Of a DNA stretch of 64,000 bases, positions 21,975 to 33,289 are shown one piece after another; position 1 is the stretch's first letter; every line of letters begins with the position of its first letter. The position numbers and the translations under genes were made by a program. The notes under the pieces are model-generated. The model was not told the origin of the DNA. It saw nothing but the letters and a program-made list of their open reading frames with translations, and ran no database searches. The stretch comes from Dugong dugon. Its lineage: Eukaryota > Chordata > Mammalia > Sirenia > Dugongidae. The stretch is from contig CM057462.1 in the NCBI GenBank assembly GCA_030035585.1, forward strand, positions 136,798,734-136,862,733, written 5' to 3'.

Positions 21975-22475
21975 AAAATCTAAGCTCCTTAATATGGTGC
22001 ACAAGACCCTTGATGATCTACCTCCACCTCCCTGTTTGCCCCTCTCCTCCCCTCACCACCTTGAGGTTTGCATATCAGGCTGAATGATCTACTTGCATGT
22101 ACTCAAACGTGCTATGCTATCACAAATCTGTGTCTTCGCACATTCTGTTTCCTCTCCTAGAAAATCCCCCACCTACCTGCACCCATATCAGCCCATACTT
22201 ACATGATTTACATCTTCAGGTCTCATTTTAAATGCTGCCTCCTACATGAAGCCTCCCTGATTGCTTCAGGCACCTTAAGTGGTTCCTGTAAACTAATTAT
22301 ATTCAGAGCCTGCCTCCTAGGTGTATTCATCAAGTTCTGTGGTAACTGTTAGTTTGTCTGTATGTCTCCCACTTTAATTGCAAGCTCCTTAAGGGAAGGG
22401 AACCATTCTTTTTACCTTTGTGAATGGCATTTAATAAATACTTAATAGATGAGTGAATGACTCAGTGAAAGAATG
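21975..22475 (+). repeat. L2 LINE 3' end, right half
   Basis: 'caaaatctaagctccttaat', 'gcacaagacccttgatgatc', 'cttcaggtctcattttaaat', 'gcctccctgattgcttcagg', and the 3' end 'aagctccttaagggaaggga...ttaataaatacttaatagatgagtgaatg' give a clear L2 order. Together with 21590-21686 it is one L2 split by an RTE. Confidence 0.82.
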
Positions 22476-22499
22476 GTAGTATGGTGTCTTTTATGCAAT

Positions 22500-22700
22500 G
22501 ATAAATTCTTATATTTATAGTGTTCTTTAGATTAGCAAAGAACCCCAATATTATCTCATTTAAAAGTGACAACAAATCCCTGAGACAGGAATTATTGCCC
22601 ATTTATACATGAGAAAACAGGCTCAGAGAGGTTAAGTGACTTGCCAGAGGTCACAGTTTCAATTACACCAAAACTTATGACCTTTCTATTATACCACAAC
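22500..22700 (-). repeat. MIR SINE relic, antisense
   Basis: 'gcccatttatacatgagaaa', 'aggctcagagaggttaagtg', 'acttgccagaggtcacag' are antisense MIR. Confidence 0.85.
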
Positions 22701-22744
22701 TCCTTTTCATAATATATTAGATGATTCAGAGGTATTCATTCAAT

Positions 22745-22885
22745 GGTCCATAGAATTATAGAGTTTTACAGCTGGAAGTCTTCCTTAGTCAATCCTTCTT
22801 ATTTGAAACATGAGGGAACTGAGCCCAGAGATGTGAAATGGAATTGTCCAAATTTGCAACACTCATTAGTGGCAGGAAAGGGGCT
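22745..22885 (-). repeat. MIR3/L3-like relic, antisense
   Basis: 'atagaattatagagttttac', 'agctggaagtcttccttagt', 'catgagggaactgagcccag' follow the common mammalian 'tagaactttagagctggaag' repeat. The family could be MIR3 or L3. Confidence 0.6.
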
Positions 22886-22929
22886 GGAAAATGGCTTCAT
22901 GGCTCCTAATTCCAACTTGCTAAGTTTTT

Positions 22930-23135
22930 AAATTCAGGCTCTCCCAATCGTTGGCTGTTTCACTTTAGGGAAATCTCTTAAGCTCTCTGTGTCTCAGTTT
23001 CCTTGGCTAATAAATGGGGATAATAATAGTACCTGCCTCATAGGGCTGCTGTGAGGATTTAAATGAGATAATCTATGGGAAACTCTCAGGGGTGTGTGGT
23101 ACATAGTGAGCACTTTGCAAACGTTAGCTCTTAAG
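22930..23135 (+). repeat. MIR SINE relic, sense, well preserved
   Basis: 'gtctcagtttccttggctaa', 'ggggataataatagtacctg', 'catagggctgctgtgaggat', and 'gtacatagtgagcactttgc' give nearly the whole MIR 3' half. Confidence 0.9.
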
Positions 23136-23715
23136 CATCATCATTTCACTTAGGTGGATTCTTCCCCTTACACCAGTCAGTGACATTTATAGAGGCTCTA
23201 CTATAGTGATAGCAGTCACATTCAAAGGACAAAGGTAAAAGAGAAAGATGTAATATAATGCATGTGCAGGAATGGTAATAATAATTTAAAGGACTGGATG
23301 AAATTATGGGAGAATCATAAAAACAAAACTACCCTGAGGTCGCAGGCTAATAAATTGTGTTAGGCTTTTTCTTCCTTGAAACAACCCACTTTTTTGAGAG
23401 GAGGTGAATTAACATGAGTTACATTGCAAGATTGAAAAATAATAAAGTAATAGGCAACCATTTCTCATTAGCTACTCCCTCCTCTTGAAATCATTAGATT
23501 TATTCCACTCTCTGCTCACTGAAAAAGATAAAGGCACAAATACATACATAAAATATACCCCAGCAGTGAGTGCACTGTTCTATCTATGGAAGAACAATTA
23601 GATTATGATCACTGCCTCTCCTATTGCATTCCATCCAGCTGGTTTTCTCTAGAAAGAACAATTTTCTACAGTTCTCATTAATCAGCCTCATCAGAATTGC
23701 ATTTTATCATTGATG
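23136..23715. other. Unrecognised sequence
   Basis: No repeat or gene was recognised. Confidence 0.5.
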
Positions 23716-23719
23716 TGTT

Positions 23720-24090
23720 TCTAACCTAGCTTTCAGCAGTCAGATTAGGCAAGGTTATGCTGTAGTAACAAAATTGCATTAGCTTACAAGAACAGAGGTT
23801 CATTTCTCATTCATGCCTCATATCATGGCAGGTTGCCTGCAGCTCTGCCCCTCCTCTTACTCTGAGATCAAGCTGACAGAGCAGCCTCCATCTGGAACAT
23901 CATGAGCATCAGAACAGAGAAACAGAGAGTGTGATAAAGCATGAACCAGTTTTTAAAGCTTCTGCCTGGATATTGACACACATCACTTCCATTTACCTTC
24001 ATTGGTCAAAGCAAGTCACATGGCCAAGACTATCTTCAGCAAGGTGGGGAAGTGAATATTGATGAACATAATACAATTACCACACATTCC
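23720..24090. repeat. Probable ancient mammalian repeat, family not named
   Basis: 'caaaattgcattagcttaca', 'gacagagcagcctccatctg', 'aagcaagtcacatggccaag' and 'ggtggggaagtgaatattga' follow an order I have met as an old interspersed mammalian repeat. I cannot assign its family with confidence. No coding region. A T-run follows at 24113-24132. Confidence 0.4.
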
Positions 24091-24132
24091 TACTTGCTAC
24101 TATTACTGATTCTTTTTTTTTTTTTTTTTTTA

Positions 24133-24468
24133 CCCTATTGAGTTAGGGTGTAATTCTGCTTTTCCAAGATCAATATAAATTATCTTTACATGCTTCCTGC
24201 TTACTTCTGTCTGTGTGACTCTTGATTAGTTTAGTTTTGTTTCTTTAAATTTGAGATTGAACGTAGTACTACTGTCCCAAACAGGGCATATTATGAAAAG
24301 GTCAAGGTTTTTTTCCCATTAGGTTAGCAGATCACTACATGAATCCATTCTAAGGCAAATCGTCATGAGTTTCTATCATGTTTTTCCAATTCTCTATCAG
24401 ACCAGTGAATGCATCGTCTGTATCTTTTGCCCCATGGGACCTGGCACTTATAATAATTGTACCTGTCT
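24133..24468. other. Unrecognised sequence
   Basis: No repeat or gene was recognised between the T-run and the LTR. Confidence 0.5.
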
Positions 24469-24473
24469 TAGGC

Positions 24474-25085
24474 TGGGTTCTCTAGAGAAGCAAAACCAGT
24501 GAAGCATCTATGTATATACACAAAGAGAGAGAGAGATTTATATCAAGGCAATGGTTCATGCTGTTGTAGAGGCTGGAAAGTCCCAAGTCTGTGGGTCAGT
24601 CTGGAGGCTTCTCCTGACTCACACAGCTGCAGCGGCTGTCAAACCCAAGATCAGCAGATCAGACAACAGGCCTCTGGCTCACACACTGCAGAGACCGACA
24701 AATCCCAAGATCTGCAGGTAAACTGGCCAGCAGCTAGCTCACAGACTGTGAAGGCTGATGAACCCCAAGATCAGCAGGTAAGCTGCTAGTTCAAGTCCCA
24801 AGAACCGAAGTCAGATGAACAGAAGCTGGCTGCAGCGTCCAGAGCAAGTAAAAAGCCCAAAAGCCTTGCCAGAATGTCTACATATACTGGACATAAGCCA
24901 CACCCCCAAGGAAATTCCCTTTCAACAGATTGGCTACTCACAGCAGATCCCATTATGGACATGATCACATTAGAACTCATCATGGAAGTGATTACATCAT
25001 TATATGGCTGCCAAACTACATCATAACTGCTAAACCACTGAGAATCATGGCCCAGCCAAGTTGACACACAACCTTAATGATCACA
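24474..25085 (-). mobile_element. Solo ERVL-type LTR with perfect 5-bp duplication
   Basis: On the minus strand it starts 'tgtgatcattaaggttgtgt' and 'gtcaacttggctgggccatg', the pattern of MLT2/ERVL LTRs. It ends 'gaacccagcctaagaca'. gtacc flanks it at 24469-24473 and 25086-25090, so the ends are exact. There is no internal retroviral region, so it is a solo LTR formed by recombination. It contains four tandem 60-bp units (separate entry). Confidence 0.88.
24555..24794. repeat. Four tandem 60-bp units inside the LTR
   Basis: Units start near 24555, 24615, 24675 and 24735. Each has a 'gctcaca..ctg' opening, a 'cagaggctg' middle and a 'aatcccaagatctgcagg'-like end. The 60-base period is exact, a multiple of three, which explains the long sense frame at 24499-24789 without any need for coding function. 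Confidence 0.85.
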
Positions 25086-25090
25086 GTACC

Positions 25091-25681
25091 TTTTAAGTTT
25101 TTATAAATATTCGCTAATAATTTGATAAAAATAAAAATTTTAGGGCATCTCCTGGAATAAAAACCATAACCGTGATTCCTAGCTCTACCTCCACCTGCTC
25201 TGCAATATTAAAAAGAGCAGGTTCATATCTCTAGGTTTAGAAAATGATGATGTCACTCTTAATGGAATTGGTGAGATCGTGAGAATGTTCATTATTTAAT
25301 AACTGTAACAGGTTCTGAAAGCTGTCGGCAATCCATGTGCCTTATAATCCCAAGCTGCCAGAATAAAAGGGAAAGAAAAAATTACTTTGAAAGTCATTCT
25401 CTCCATGAGTCAGGGAAAAACTAACTTTTGCATAATTTACCTCAAACACGGTTTCCAATATTATATTAACTAATTTGAGTTAATAGAGTATTTTTATCCA
25501 AATTACCTACATTCACCTCAAACCAGAAACTTATCTCCACAAAATGGACCTGAACAAGAACTGAGGGAAGGCAAGTTACTTTCTTCAAGGGGCTCCATGA
25601 AATTCACCATTTTGTCAAAATTCATCTAGAGCAGTGTTTCTCAAAATTTTTCCTTATGGTGCCATTAGACAGACTTTTTTT
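25091..25681. other. Unrecognised sequence
   Basis: No repeat or gene was recognised. A 'gcagtgtttctcaaaatttt' at about 25631 resembles the start of a hAT element, but its partner end was not found. Confidence 0.45.
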
Positions 25682-26148
25682 TAATTTCTTTTTTAATTGT
25701 ACTTCAGGTGAAGGCTTACAGAACAAATAGTTTCTCATGAAACAGTAGCACACATGTTGTTTTATGACATTGGTTAACAACCCCACAACATATCAACCTC
25801 CTAACTTCTCAACTTTTTTTTGGTGAAAATACACATAGCCAAAGATACACCATTTCAAAAATTTCTACATGCACAGTTCAGTGACATTGATTACACTCTT
25901 CCAATTGTGCTGCTATTCTCACTTTAGATGAAGGCTTACAGAACCAAATAGTTTCTCATTTAATAGTTAGTAAACATGTTGCCCTATGACAATGGTTAAC
26001 AAACTCACAACACATCAACACTATCCTTACTCAACCTTGGGTTCCCTATCATTAGCTTTCCTGTCCCCTTCTGCCTTCTGGCCCTTGTCCCTGGACTGCT
26101 GTGCCTCATAAGTCCCATTTGGTTTTATGGAGCTGTCCACTCCCCTGT
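25682..26148 (-). mobile_element. L1 3' end, antisense, composite 3' UTR form
   Basis: Read on the minus strand it runs from the L1 3' UTR ('ggacagctccataaaacc') to a poly-A tail (the T-run at 25676-25684). It has the composite form: one end block, a spacer 'agcagcacaattggaagagt...tttcaccaaaaaaaa', then a second end block. It is truncated at 26148, exactly where a sense L1 begins. No coding region. Confidence 0.82.
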
Positions 26149-26189
26149 TTGCTTGTTTTGATTTGTTTGTTTGCTTTTTCTTTTCTCAG

Positions 26190-26650
26190 CTTGGGAGCCA
26201 GTCCCTCAGTCTGTGCAGCCACGCAGTGGGATCCCTGTGAAAATTTCTTTTTTCTTGTTTTTTGTTTGTTTGTTTTGTTGTTGTTGTTATTTTTGGGTTT
26301 TGTTTTTTGTTTTCTTTTATCTCTTTTTCCCTCTTTGTCTTTCTTCACTTCTGTTTCTCATCTCTCTATACTTACCATCTCTTCCCCTCTATCACTTCTA
26401 GCCAGGCTGTACTTCATGGCCTGGGAGCAACTTCCCCAGTCCCTGAAGCTGCACTGGTGGGATCCCTGTGGACTTTTCTTTTCCTTTTTTCCTAATTCTT
26501 ATTTATTCATTTTTTTCTTTTCCCTTTCTTCTTCTTTTTTTTTTTTTTTTTTTTTGCCTTTTTGTTTTTCTCCATTTCTCAGTCTCTCATCTCTCCAATC
26601 CAATGGCCAGCTCCCTTATACTCTTTCTTTTTTGTTTGTAAGTTTTTGGC
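26190..26650 (+). repeat. Two tandem ~230-bp monomers in the L1 5' UTR
   Basis: Unit 1 opens at 26190 ('cttgggagccagtccctcag') and unit 2 at 26420 ('cctgggagcaacttccccag'). In both, 'gtgggatccctgtg' follows at the same offset, then a long T-rich stretch, then 'tctcatctctc'. In mouse L1 families such monomers act as promoters; the same role here is an inference. The 222-codon sense frame through this stretch is a low-complexity by-product. Confidence 0.75.
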
Positions 26651-27183
26651 TCCTGTTCCTGTCTCCTTTCTCTCCTCTTTCCTATAGCCATCTTAGCTCC
26701 ACACAGCACAATCTTCCCCCTCCTTTCTACTTACCTGCACCATGTAATGAACATCACACCCGCAAGTAGCACAGGTAAGACCTACCGGAACCTGCCCAGC
26801 ACTGATTCCTGGCCCACCCTGTTGGCCCTAGTACATGCCACAAAAAAACCCATCTCAGCAAATCCTCTTCAGCTGTACCTGACCCTGCTCATTCTAGAAG
26901 GAGGCAAAAAGTTTCATGCCCACAGATGAGCAAACAACAAAGAACACACAGCCTGCCTCCTCAGACACACAAAAAATTTAAAAAAGCAGGACACAACAAA
27001 CAAACAAATCTACAATCAACAAACGAGGAAAATAACTACTGAATGCCCCAAAGACAAAGGACAATATCAAAACATATTAAAAATAAAAACAAAAAAAAAC
27101 AGGACAGGATTGTTCCAGTAGGTGTCTAAAATAAAACACCAGATGACTTTCCAGTAGAAGAAAAGGCACTAGAACTACCTGAT

Positions 27184-28112
27184 ATGGAATTCAAATCTCT
27201 AATATTCAGAGATATCCAAGAGTTGAAGCAAAAAGCAGACAAAAATGAGGAAAAAATAGACAAATTCATGGAAAAGGCAGACAAATTTATGGAAGATACA
27301 GACAAAAAAATAGAAGAATTCAAGAAAATAATACAAGAAAAAAATGCCAAAATAAATTCACGACTAGAAATCATACAAAAACAACAATTAGAAGTCCAAA
27401 AGATAAACAAAAGATTTCAGAAAGGGATAGTGTCATAGAAGGGCTGAGGAACAGGTTTGAAAAAATGGAAGAACAGCAAAACTGAAGACAAACTCTTGGA
27501 TACAATGCTGTTTGAGGAAAAATCAGAAAAGGGAACAAAGAAAAATGAAGAAATCCTGAGAATTATGTGGGATACAATCAAAAGCAAAAATCTGCAAGTG
27601 ATCGGAGTTCCAGACAGGGGGAGAAAACAGAAAACACAGAGATGATCATTGAAGAATTGCTGACAGAAAACTTCCCCAATATCATAAAAGATGAAAAGCT
27701 GACCATCCAAGAAGCTCAATGAACCCCATATAGGATAGACCCCAAAAGAAAATCACCAAGGTATATCATAACCACACTCACTAAAACCAAAGAAAAACAA
27801 AGACTCTTGAGAGCAGTTTGAGAACAAGAGAAAGTCACATACAGAGGAGAAACAATAATACTAAGCTTGGATTATTCGGCAGAAACCACGCAGGCAAGAA
27901 AGCAATGGGATCACATATATAAAACCTTGAAACAAAAAAATTGCCAGCCAAGAATAATATATCCTGCAAAACTTTTGTTCCAATATGATGGTGAAATTAA
28001 GATATTTCCAGACAAACAGAAATTAAGGGACTATGTAAAAACCAAACCAAACTTACAAGAATTATTAAGGGAAGTCCTTCAATCTGAGAACAAACATCAG
28101 ACTGCAGGCTGA
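27184..28112 (+). pseudogene. L1 ORF1, frameshifted
   Basis: ORF1 encodes the RNA-binding chaperone of L1. The first 84 codons (27184-27438) are a lysine- and glutamate-rich coiled coil. The middle continues in other frames (about 27424-27860) with 'IRILRIMWDTIK'-type and 'GVP' motifs of the RNA-recognition part. The C-terminal domain is clear at 27867-28112 ('QPRIIYPAKL', 'FPDKQKLRDY'). At least two frameshifts and several stops separate the parts. The total length is close to a normal ORF1. Confidence 0.9.
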
Positions 28113-28557
28113 ATATAGGACACAGGATCAGAACAGCAAGACACCAACTTAGGAAATGAACTCTCAAGGACTATCCAAAACCAAAAGAATTACAGCAGGG
28201 AACCAGAGAGGTTAATCATTAAATGACAACAACATCAGAACAATAAAAGAGGGAATAAACAGTGTAGGTATAGAACCTTCTAATGGAGAGGAAGGCAAGG
28301 CAATATCAAGTAATAATAGACTGGTTCAAACCTAGTAAGATAAGGGTAAATTTCACGGTAACCACAAAGAAAGTTAACAAACATATTCACAAAAATAACA
28401 AGGGAAAACATAAAGTTTCAGTAAAAACAAAACCTAAAAAACAAAAACAAAAGAAATGAAAAAACAAAAATCCACAAAACAAAAGGAATTCAGCACAGGA
28501 GAGTAAGAGGAACAAAGAAAATGTCAGTACCACAAAAAAAGCACTACAAAATAACAG

Positions 28558-31500
28558 CAACAAACTCACACCTATCAAAAATTACACTGAATGTAAATGG
28601 CCTAAATGCACCCATAAAGAGATGGAGAGTGACAGAATGGATATAAAAACAGGATCCATCAATATGCTGTCTAAAAGAGACACACCTTAGAAACAAAGAT
28701 GTACATTTATTAAAAATCAAAGGATGGAAAAAAATATACCAAGCAAATAACTACCAAAAGGTGGCAGCATTAATCTCAGATAAAATAGACTTTAAAACAA
28801 AATCGACCATAAAAGACAAAGGACACTACATAATGATTAAGAGGACAATCCATCATGAAGACATAATCATAATAAACATCTACACACCCAATGACAGGAC
28901 TCCAAAATACATAAAACAAACTCTAACAACACTGAAAAGAGAAACTGCCAGTTCCACAATAATAATAGGAGACTTCAACACACTACTCTTGGTAAAGGAT
29001 AGAACGTCTAGAAAGAAACTCAGCAAAGATACTGAAGACCTAAAGAGCACTATCAGCCAACCTGACCTCATAGAGATATATAGAACACTCCATCCAACTG
29101 CTGCAAAGTACACATTCTTTTCCAATGCACATGGAACGTTCTCCAGAATAGACCACATCTTAGGCCACAGAGCAATCCTCAACAAAATCCAAAATGTTGA
29201 GATAATACAAAGTATCTTCTTTGACCACAACACCATCAAGGTAGAAATTAACAACAGGAAGAGCAAGGAAAAAAATCAATTACATGGAAATTGAATAACA
29301 CCCTGCTTACAAACCACTGGATAATGGAAGAAATCAGAGATGAAATAAAAAAATTCCTAGAATCAAATGAGAATGAAAACACATATACCAACCCTTTGGG
29401 AAACAGCAAAGGCAGTCTTCAGAGGATAATTTATAGCAATAGATACACGTGTCAAAAAAGAAGAAAGGGACAAAATCAAAACATTAACTACACAACTCCA
29501 ACAAATAGAAGAGAATAGCAAAAAAAAAGCCCACAGCCACCAGAAGAAAGGAAATAACAAAGATCAGAGTAGAAATAAATGAAATAGAGAATATAAAAAA
29601 CAATAGAAAGGATCAACAAAACCAAAACTTTTCTTTGAAAGGATCAACAAAATCAACAAACCACTAGCCAAACCGACAAAAGAAAAACAGGAGAGGACAC
29701 AAATAAGAAATGAAATGGGGGACATTACAACAGACCCAACTGACATAAAAAGGATCATAACAGAGAATTATGAAAAACTATACTCCAACAAATTTGAAAA
29801 CCTAGAGGAAATGGATAAATTTCTAGAAACACACTACCTACCCAAACTAACACAAAGTGATGTTGAAAATCTGAATAGACAAAAAAAAAGAAGAGATTGA
29901 AAAGGTAATAAAAAAAACTCCCGCCAAAAAAAAAAGCCCTGGCCCAGATGGCTTCACTGGAAAATTCTACCAAACATTCATAGAAGAACTTAAACCAGTA
30001 TTACTCGAACTATTTCAGAGCATAGAAAATAAAGCAACACTTCCAAATTCATTCTGTGAAGCCAGCATAATCCTGATAACAAAACCAAGCAAAGATGCCA
30101 CAAAAAAAAGAAAATTACAAACCAATATTTCTCATGAATATAGATGCAAAAATTCTCAACAAAATTCTAGCCAATAGAATTCAGCATCATATCAAAAAAA
30201 TAATACATCACAACCAACTAGGATTCATACCAGTTATGCAAGGATGGTTCAATATTAGAAAATCAATCAATGTAAGCCACCACATAAATAACAGGAAAGA
30301 AAAGAACCACATGATCATCTGAATTGACGCAGAAAAGGCATTCAACAAAGTCCAACACCCATTCCTGATAAAAACTCTCAATAAAATAGGTATAGAAGGG
30401 AAATTTCTCAACATAATAAAGGGCATCTATGCAAAACCAATGGCCAACATCATTCTTAATGGAGAGAGGCTTAAAACATTACCCTTGAGAACAGGAACAA
30501 GACAAGGATGCCCTTTATCACCGTTCCTATTTAACATTGTGCTGGAAGTTCTAGCTAGAGCAATAAGGCAAGAGAAAGAAATAAAGGACATCCAAACTAG
30601 TAATGAAGAAGTTAAACTGTCTCTGTTTGAGGATGATATGATACTGTACACAGAAAACCTAAAATTCTCCATGAGAAAACTACTGGAACTAATAGATTCA
30701 GCAGAGTAGCAGGATACAAGAAAAACATACAAAAATCAGTTAGATTCCTATACACCGATAAAGAGAATGACAAAAAGGAAATCAGGAAAACAATATCATT
30801 TATAATAGCCCCTAAAAAAATAAAATACTTAGGAATATATCTACCCAGGGATGTAAAACACCTATACAAAGAAAACTACAACACACTACTGCAAGAGACC
30901 TACATAAATGGAAAAACATACCATGCTCACGGATAGGTAGACTCGACATTGTGAAAATGACAATTCTACCCAAAGCAATTTACAAATACAATGCAATCCT
31001 GATCCAAATACCAACAACATTCTTTAAAGAGATGGACAAACTAATAATTAACTTTATATGGAAAGGCAAGAAGCCCCAGATAAGTAAAGCACTACTGAAG
31101 AAGAATAAAGTAGGAGGACTCGCACTACATGACCTCAGAACCTATCATACAGCTATGGTAGTCAAAACAGCTTGGTACTGGTACAACGACAGATACATTG
31201 ACCAATGGAACAGAATTGAGAAGCCAGATGTAAATCCATCTACCTATCGTCACCTGATCTTCGACAAGGGCCAAAAGTCCATCAAACGGGGAACAGATAG
31301 TCTTTTTAACAAATGGTGCTGGCAAAACTGGATGTCCATCTGCAAAAAAATGATATAGGACCCATGCCTCACACCATATACAAAAACTAATTCAAAATGG
31401 ATCAAAGACCTAAATATAAAACCAAAACCTATATAGTTCATAGAAGAGAAAACAGGATCAACCCTAGAAGCCCTAATACAGGGCATTAACGGAATATGAA

Positions 31501-32200
31501 TCATAAACAATAACACACAAACTCCAGAAGATAAGCTAGATAACTGGGATCTTCTAAAAATTAAACACTTATGCTCATCAAAAGACTTCACCAAAAGAGT
31601 AGGAAGAGAATCTACAGACTGGGAAAAGAACTTTGGACATTACAAATCAGACAAAGGTCTAATCTCTAAAATCCACAAGAAAATCCAACACCTCTACAAC
31701 AAAAAGACAAGTATTCCAATTAAAAAATGGGTAAAGGAAATGAACAGACACTTCACCAAAGAAGACATTTAAGCAGCCAACAGACACATGAGGAAATTCT
31801 CACAATCACTAGCCATTAGAGAAATGCAAATTAAAACCACAATGAGATACCATCTGACCCTGGCATTACTGGCACAAATCAAAAAAAAAAAAAACAAAAC
31901 TGGAAATAACAAGTGTTGGAGAGGCTACAGGGAGATCAGAACTCTTATGCATTGCTGGTGGGAATACAAAATGATACAACCATTTCGGAAAATGATATGG
32001 CACTTCCTCAGAAAGCTAGAAATAGAAATACCACGTGATCCAGCAATCCCACTACCAGGAATATATCCTAGAGAAATAAGAGCCATCACACAAACAGACA
32101 TATGCACACCCATGTTCATTGCAGCATTGTTCACAATAGCAAAAAGATGGAAACAACCTAGATGCCCATTAACAGATGAATGGATAAACAAACTATGATA
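28558..32200 (+). pseudogene. L1 ORF2 (endonuclease-reverse transcriptase), disrupted
   Basis: The endonuclease domain covers about 28560-29290, with 'GDFNT' and 'SRIDHIL' visible; the later S-D-H motif reads F-D-H, a loss of the serine. The reverse transcriptase follows in several frames. '[10 protein letters not shown]' is at about 30110, a stop is at about 30321 just before 'IDAEKAF', '[12 protein letters not shown]' is at about 30500, and the catalytic F-A-D-D box reads F-E-D-D (about 30630). The cysteine-rich C-terminus ends at 32198 with 'DEWINKL'. It has many frameshifts and is not functional. Confidence 0.92.
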
Positions 32201-33289
32201 CATACATACAATGGAGTATTATGCAACGATAAAGAACAATGAGGAATCTGTGAAGCATCTCATAACATGGATGAAACTGGAGGACACTATGCTGAGTGAA
32301 ATAAGTCAATCACAAAAGGACAACTATTGTATGATACCACTACTTTAAAAACTCATGAAAAGGTTTACACACAAAAAGAAACAATCTTTGTTGGTTACAA
32401 AGGATTGGAGGGCTGGGAGTGGAAATACTAAATAGACAATAGGTAAGTGGTAACTTTGGAGAAGGGTAAGACAGTACACGATACTGGGGAAGCCAGCACA
32501 ACTTGTACAAGGAAAGGTCATGGAAGATCCATAAGTACATGCAAACTCCCTGAGGGACCAAACTGCTGGGCAGAGGGCTGTGGGGACCATGGTCTCAGGG
32601 AACGTCTAGCTCAACTGGTACAACACAGTTTATAAAGACAATGTTCTACATTCTACCTTGGTAAGTAATGTCTGGGGTCTTAAAAGCCTGTGAGGAGCCA
32701 TCTAAGATACTCCACTGGTCTCACCCCTTCGGCAGCAAGGGAGAATGAAGAAAACAAGATACAAGGGAAAGATTAGTCCAAAGGAGTAATGGATCACAAC
32801 TATCATGGCCTCCATCGGACTGAGTCCAGTACAGCTAGATGATGCCCAGCTACCACCACTGACTCCTCTGACAGAGGGTCCCAGACAGAGCTGGAGAAAA
32901 ATGTAGAACAAAACTCTAACTTACAAAAAAAGAGCAGATTTACTGGCCTGACAGAGACTGGAGAAACCCCCAGAGTATGGCCCCGGGACACCCTGTTTGC
33001 TCTGTAATGAAGTCACTCTCTAGGTTCACCCTTCAGCCAACAATTAGACAGCCCCATTAAAAAAAAAAAACAAAAAACCGAGACTAATGGGGCACAGCAG
33101 TCCAGGGACAAGGACTAGAAGGCAGGAGGGGACAGGAAAGCTGGTAATATGGAACCCAAGGTCGAGAAGGGACAGTGTTGATATGTTGTAGGGTTGTTAA
33201 CCATTGTCATAAAACAATATGTGTACTAACTGTTTAATGAGAAACTGTTTGTTCTGTAAACCTTCATCTGAAGTACAATAAAAAAAAAT
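32201..33289 (+). other. L1 3' UTR with simple (single) end
   Basis: About 1.1 kb of 3' UTR, from 'gatacatacatacaatggag' to the poly-A. The end block ('gggttgttaaccattgtcat...ttgttctgtaaaccttcatc') occurs once, unlike the composite form at 25.7, 51.1 and 54.6 kb. All short frames here are by-products. Confidence 0.85.

Larger units (their letters stand above)
26149..33289 (+). mobile_element. Nearly complete L1 LINE, inactive
   Basis: This is a sense L1 of about 7.1 kb. Order: T-rich 5' region with two ~230-bp monomers, decayed ORF1, decayed ORF2, about 1.1 kb of 3' UTR, and a 'caataaaaaaaa' tail. ORF1 and ORF2 each carry several frameshifts and stops, so it cannot move on its own. No flanking duplication was found: the right flank 'atatgttcaacttttcag' has no match at the left junction, where an inverted L1 3' end abuts it. 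Confidence 0.93.

Noticed and set aside
24499..24789. 96-codon frame with repeated protein motifs
   Set aside because: It lies inside an LTR with four 60-bp tandem units. The period is a multiple of three, so the frame stays open without selection.
24499..24789. CRISPR-like array because of regularly spaced repeats
   Set aside because: The whole 60-bp unit repeats with no unique spacers, and this is mammalian DNA inside an LTR.
26101..26769. 222-codon sense frame, the longest in the window, rich in phenylalanine, leucine and serine
   Set aside because: It runs through T-rich L1 5' UTR monomers and starts in the 3' UTR of an inverted L1. The composition comes from poly-pyrimidine DNA, not from a membrane protein.
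28761..32198. Intact L1 reverse transcriptase or active L1
   Set aside because: Frames change repeatedly, a stop precedes the motif A region, the F-A-D-D box reads F-E-D-D and the endonuclease S-D-H serine is changed.
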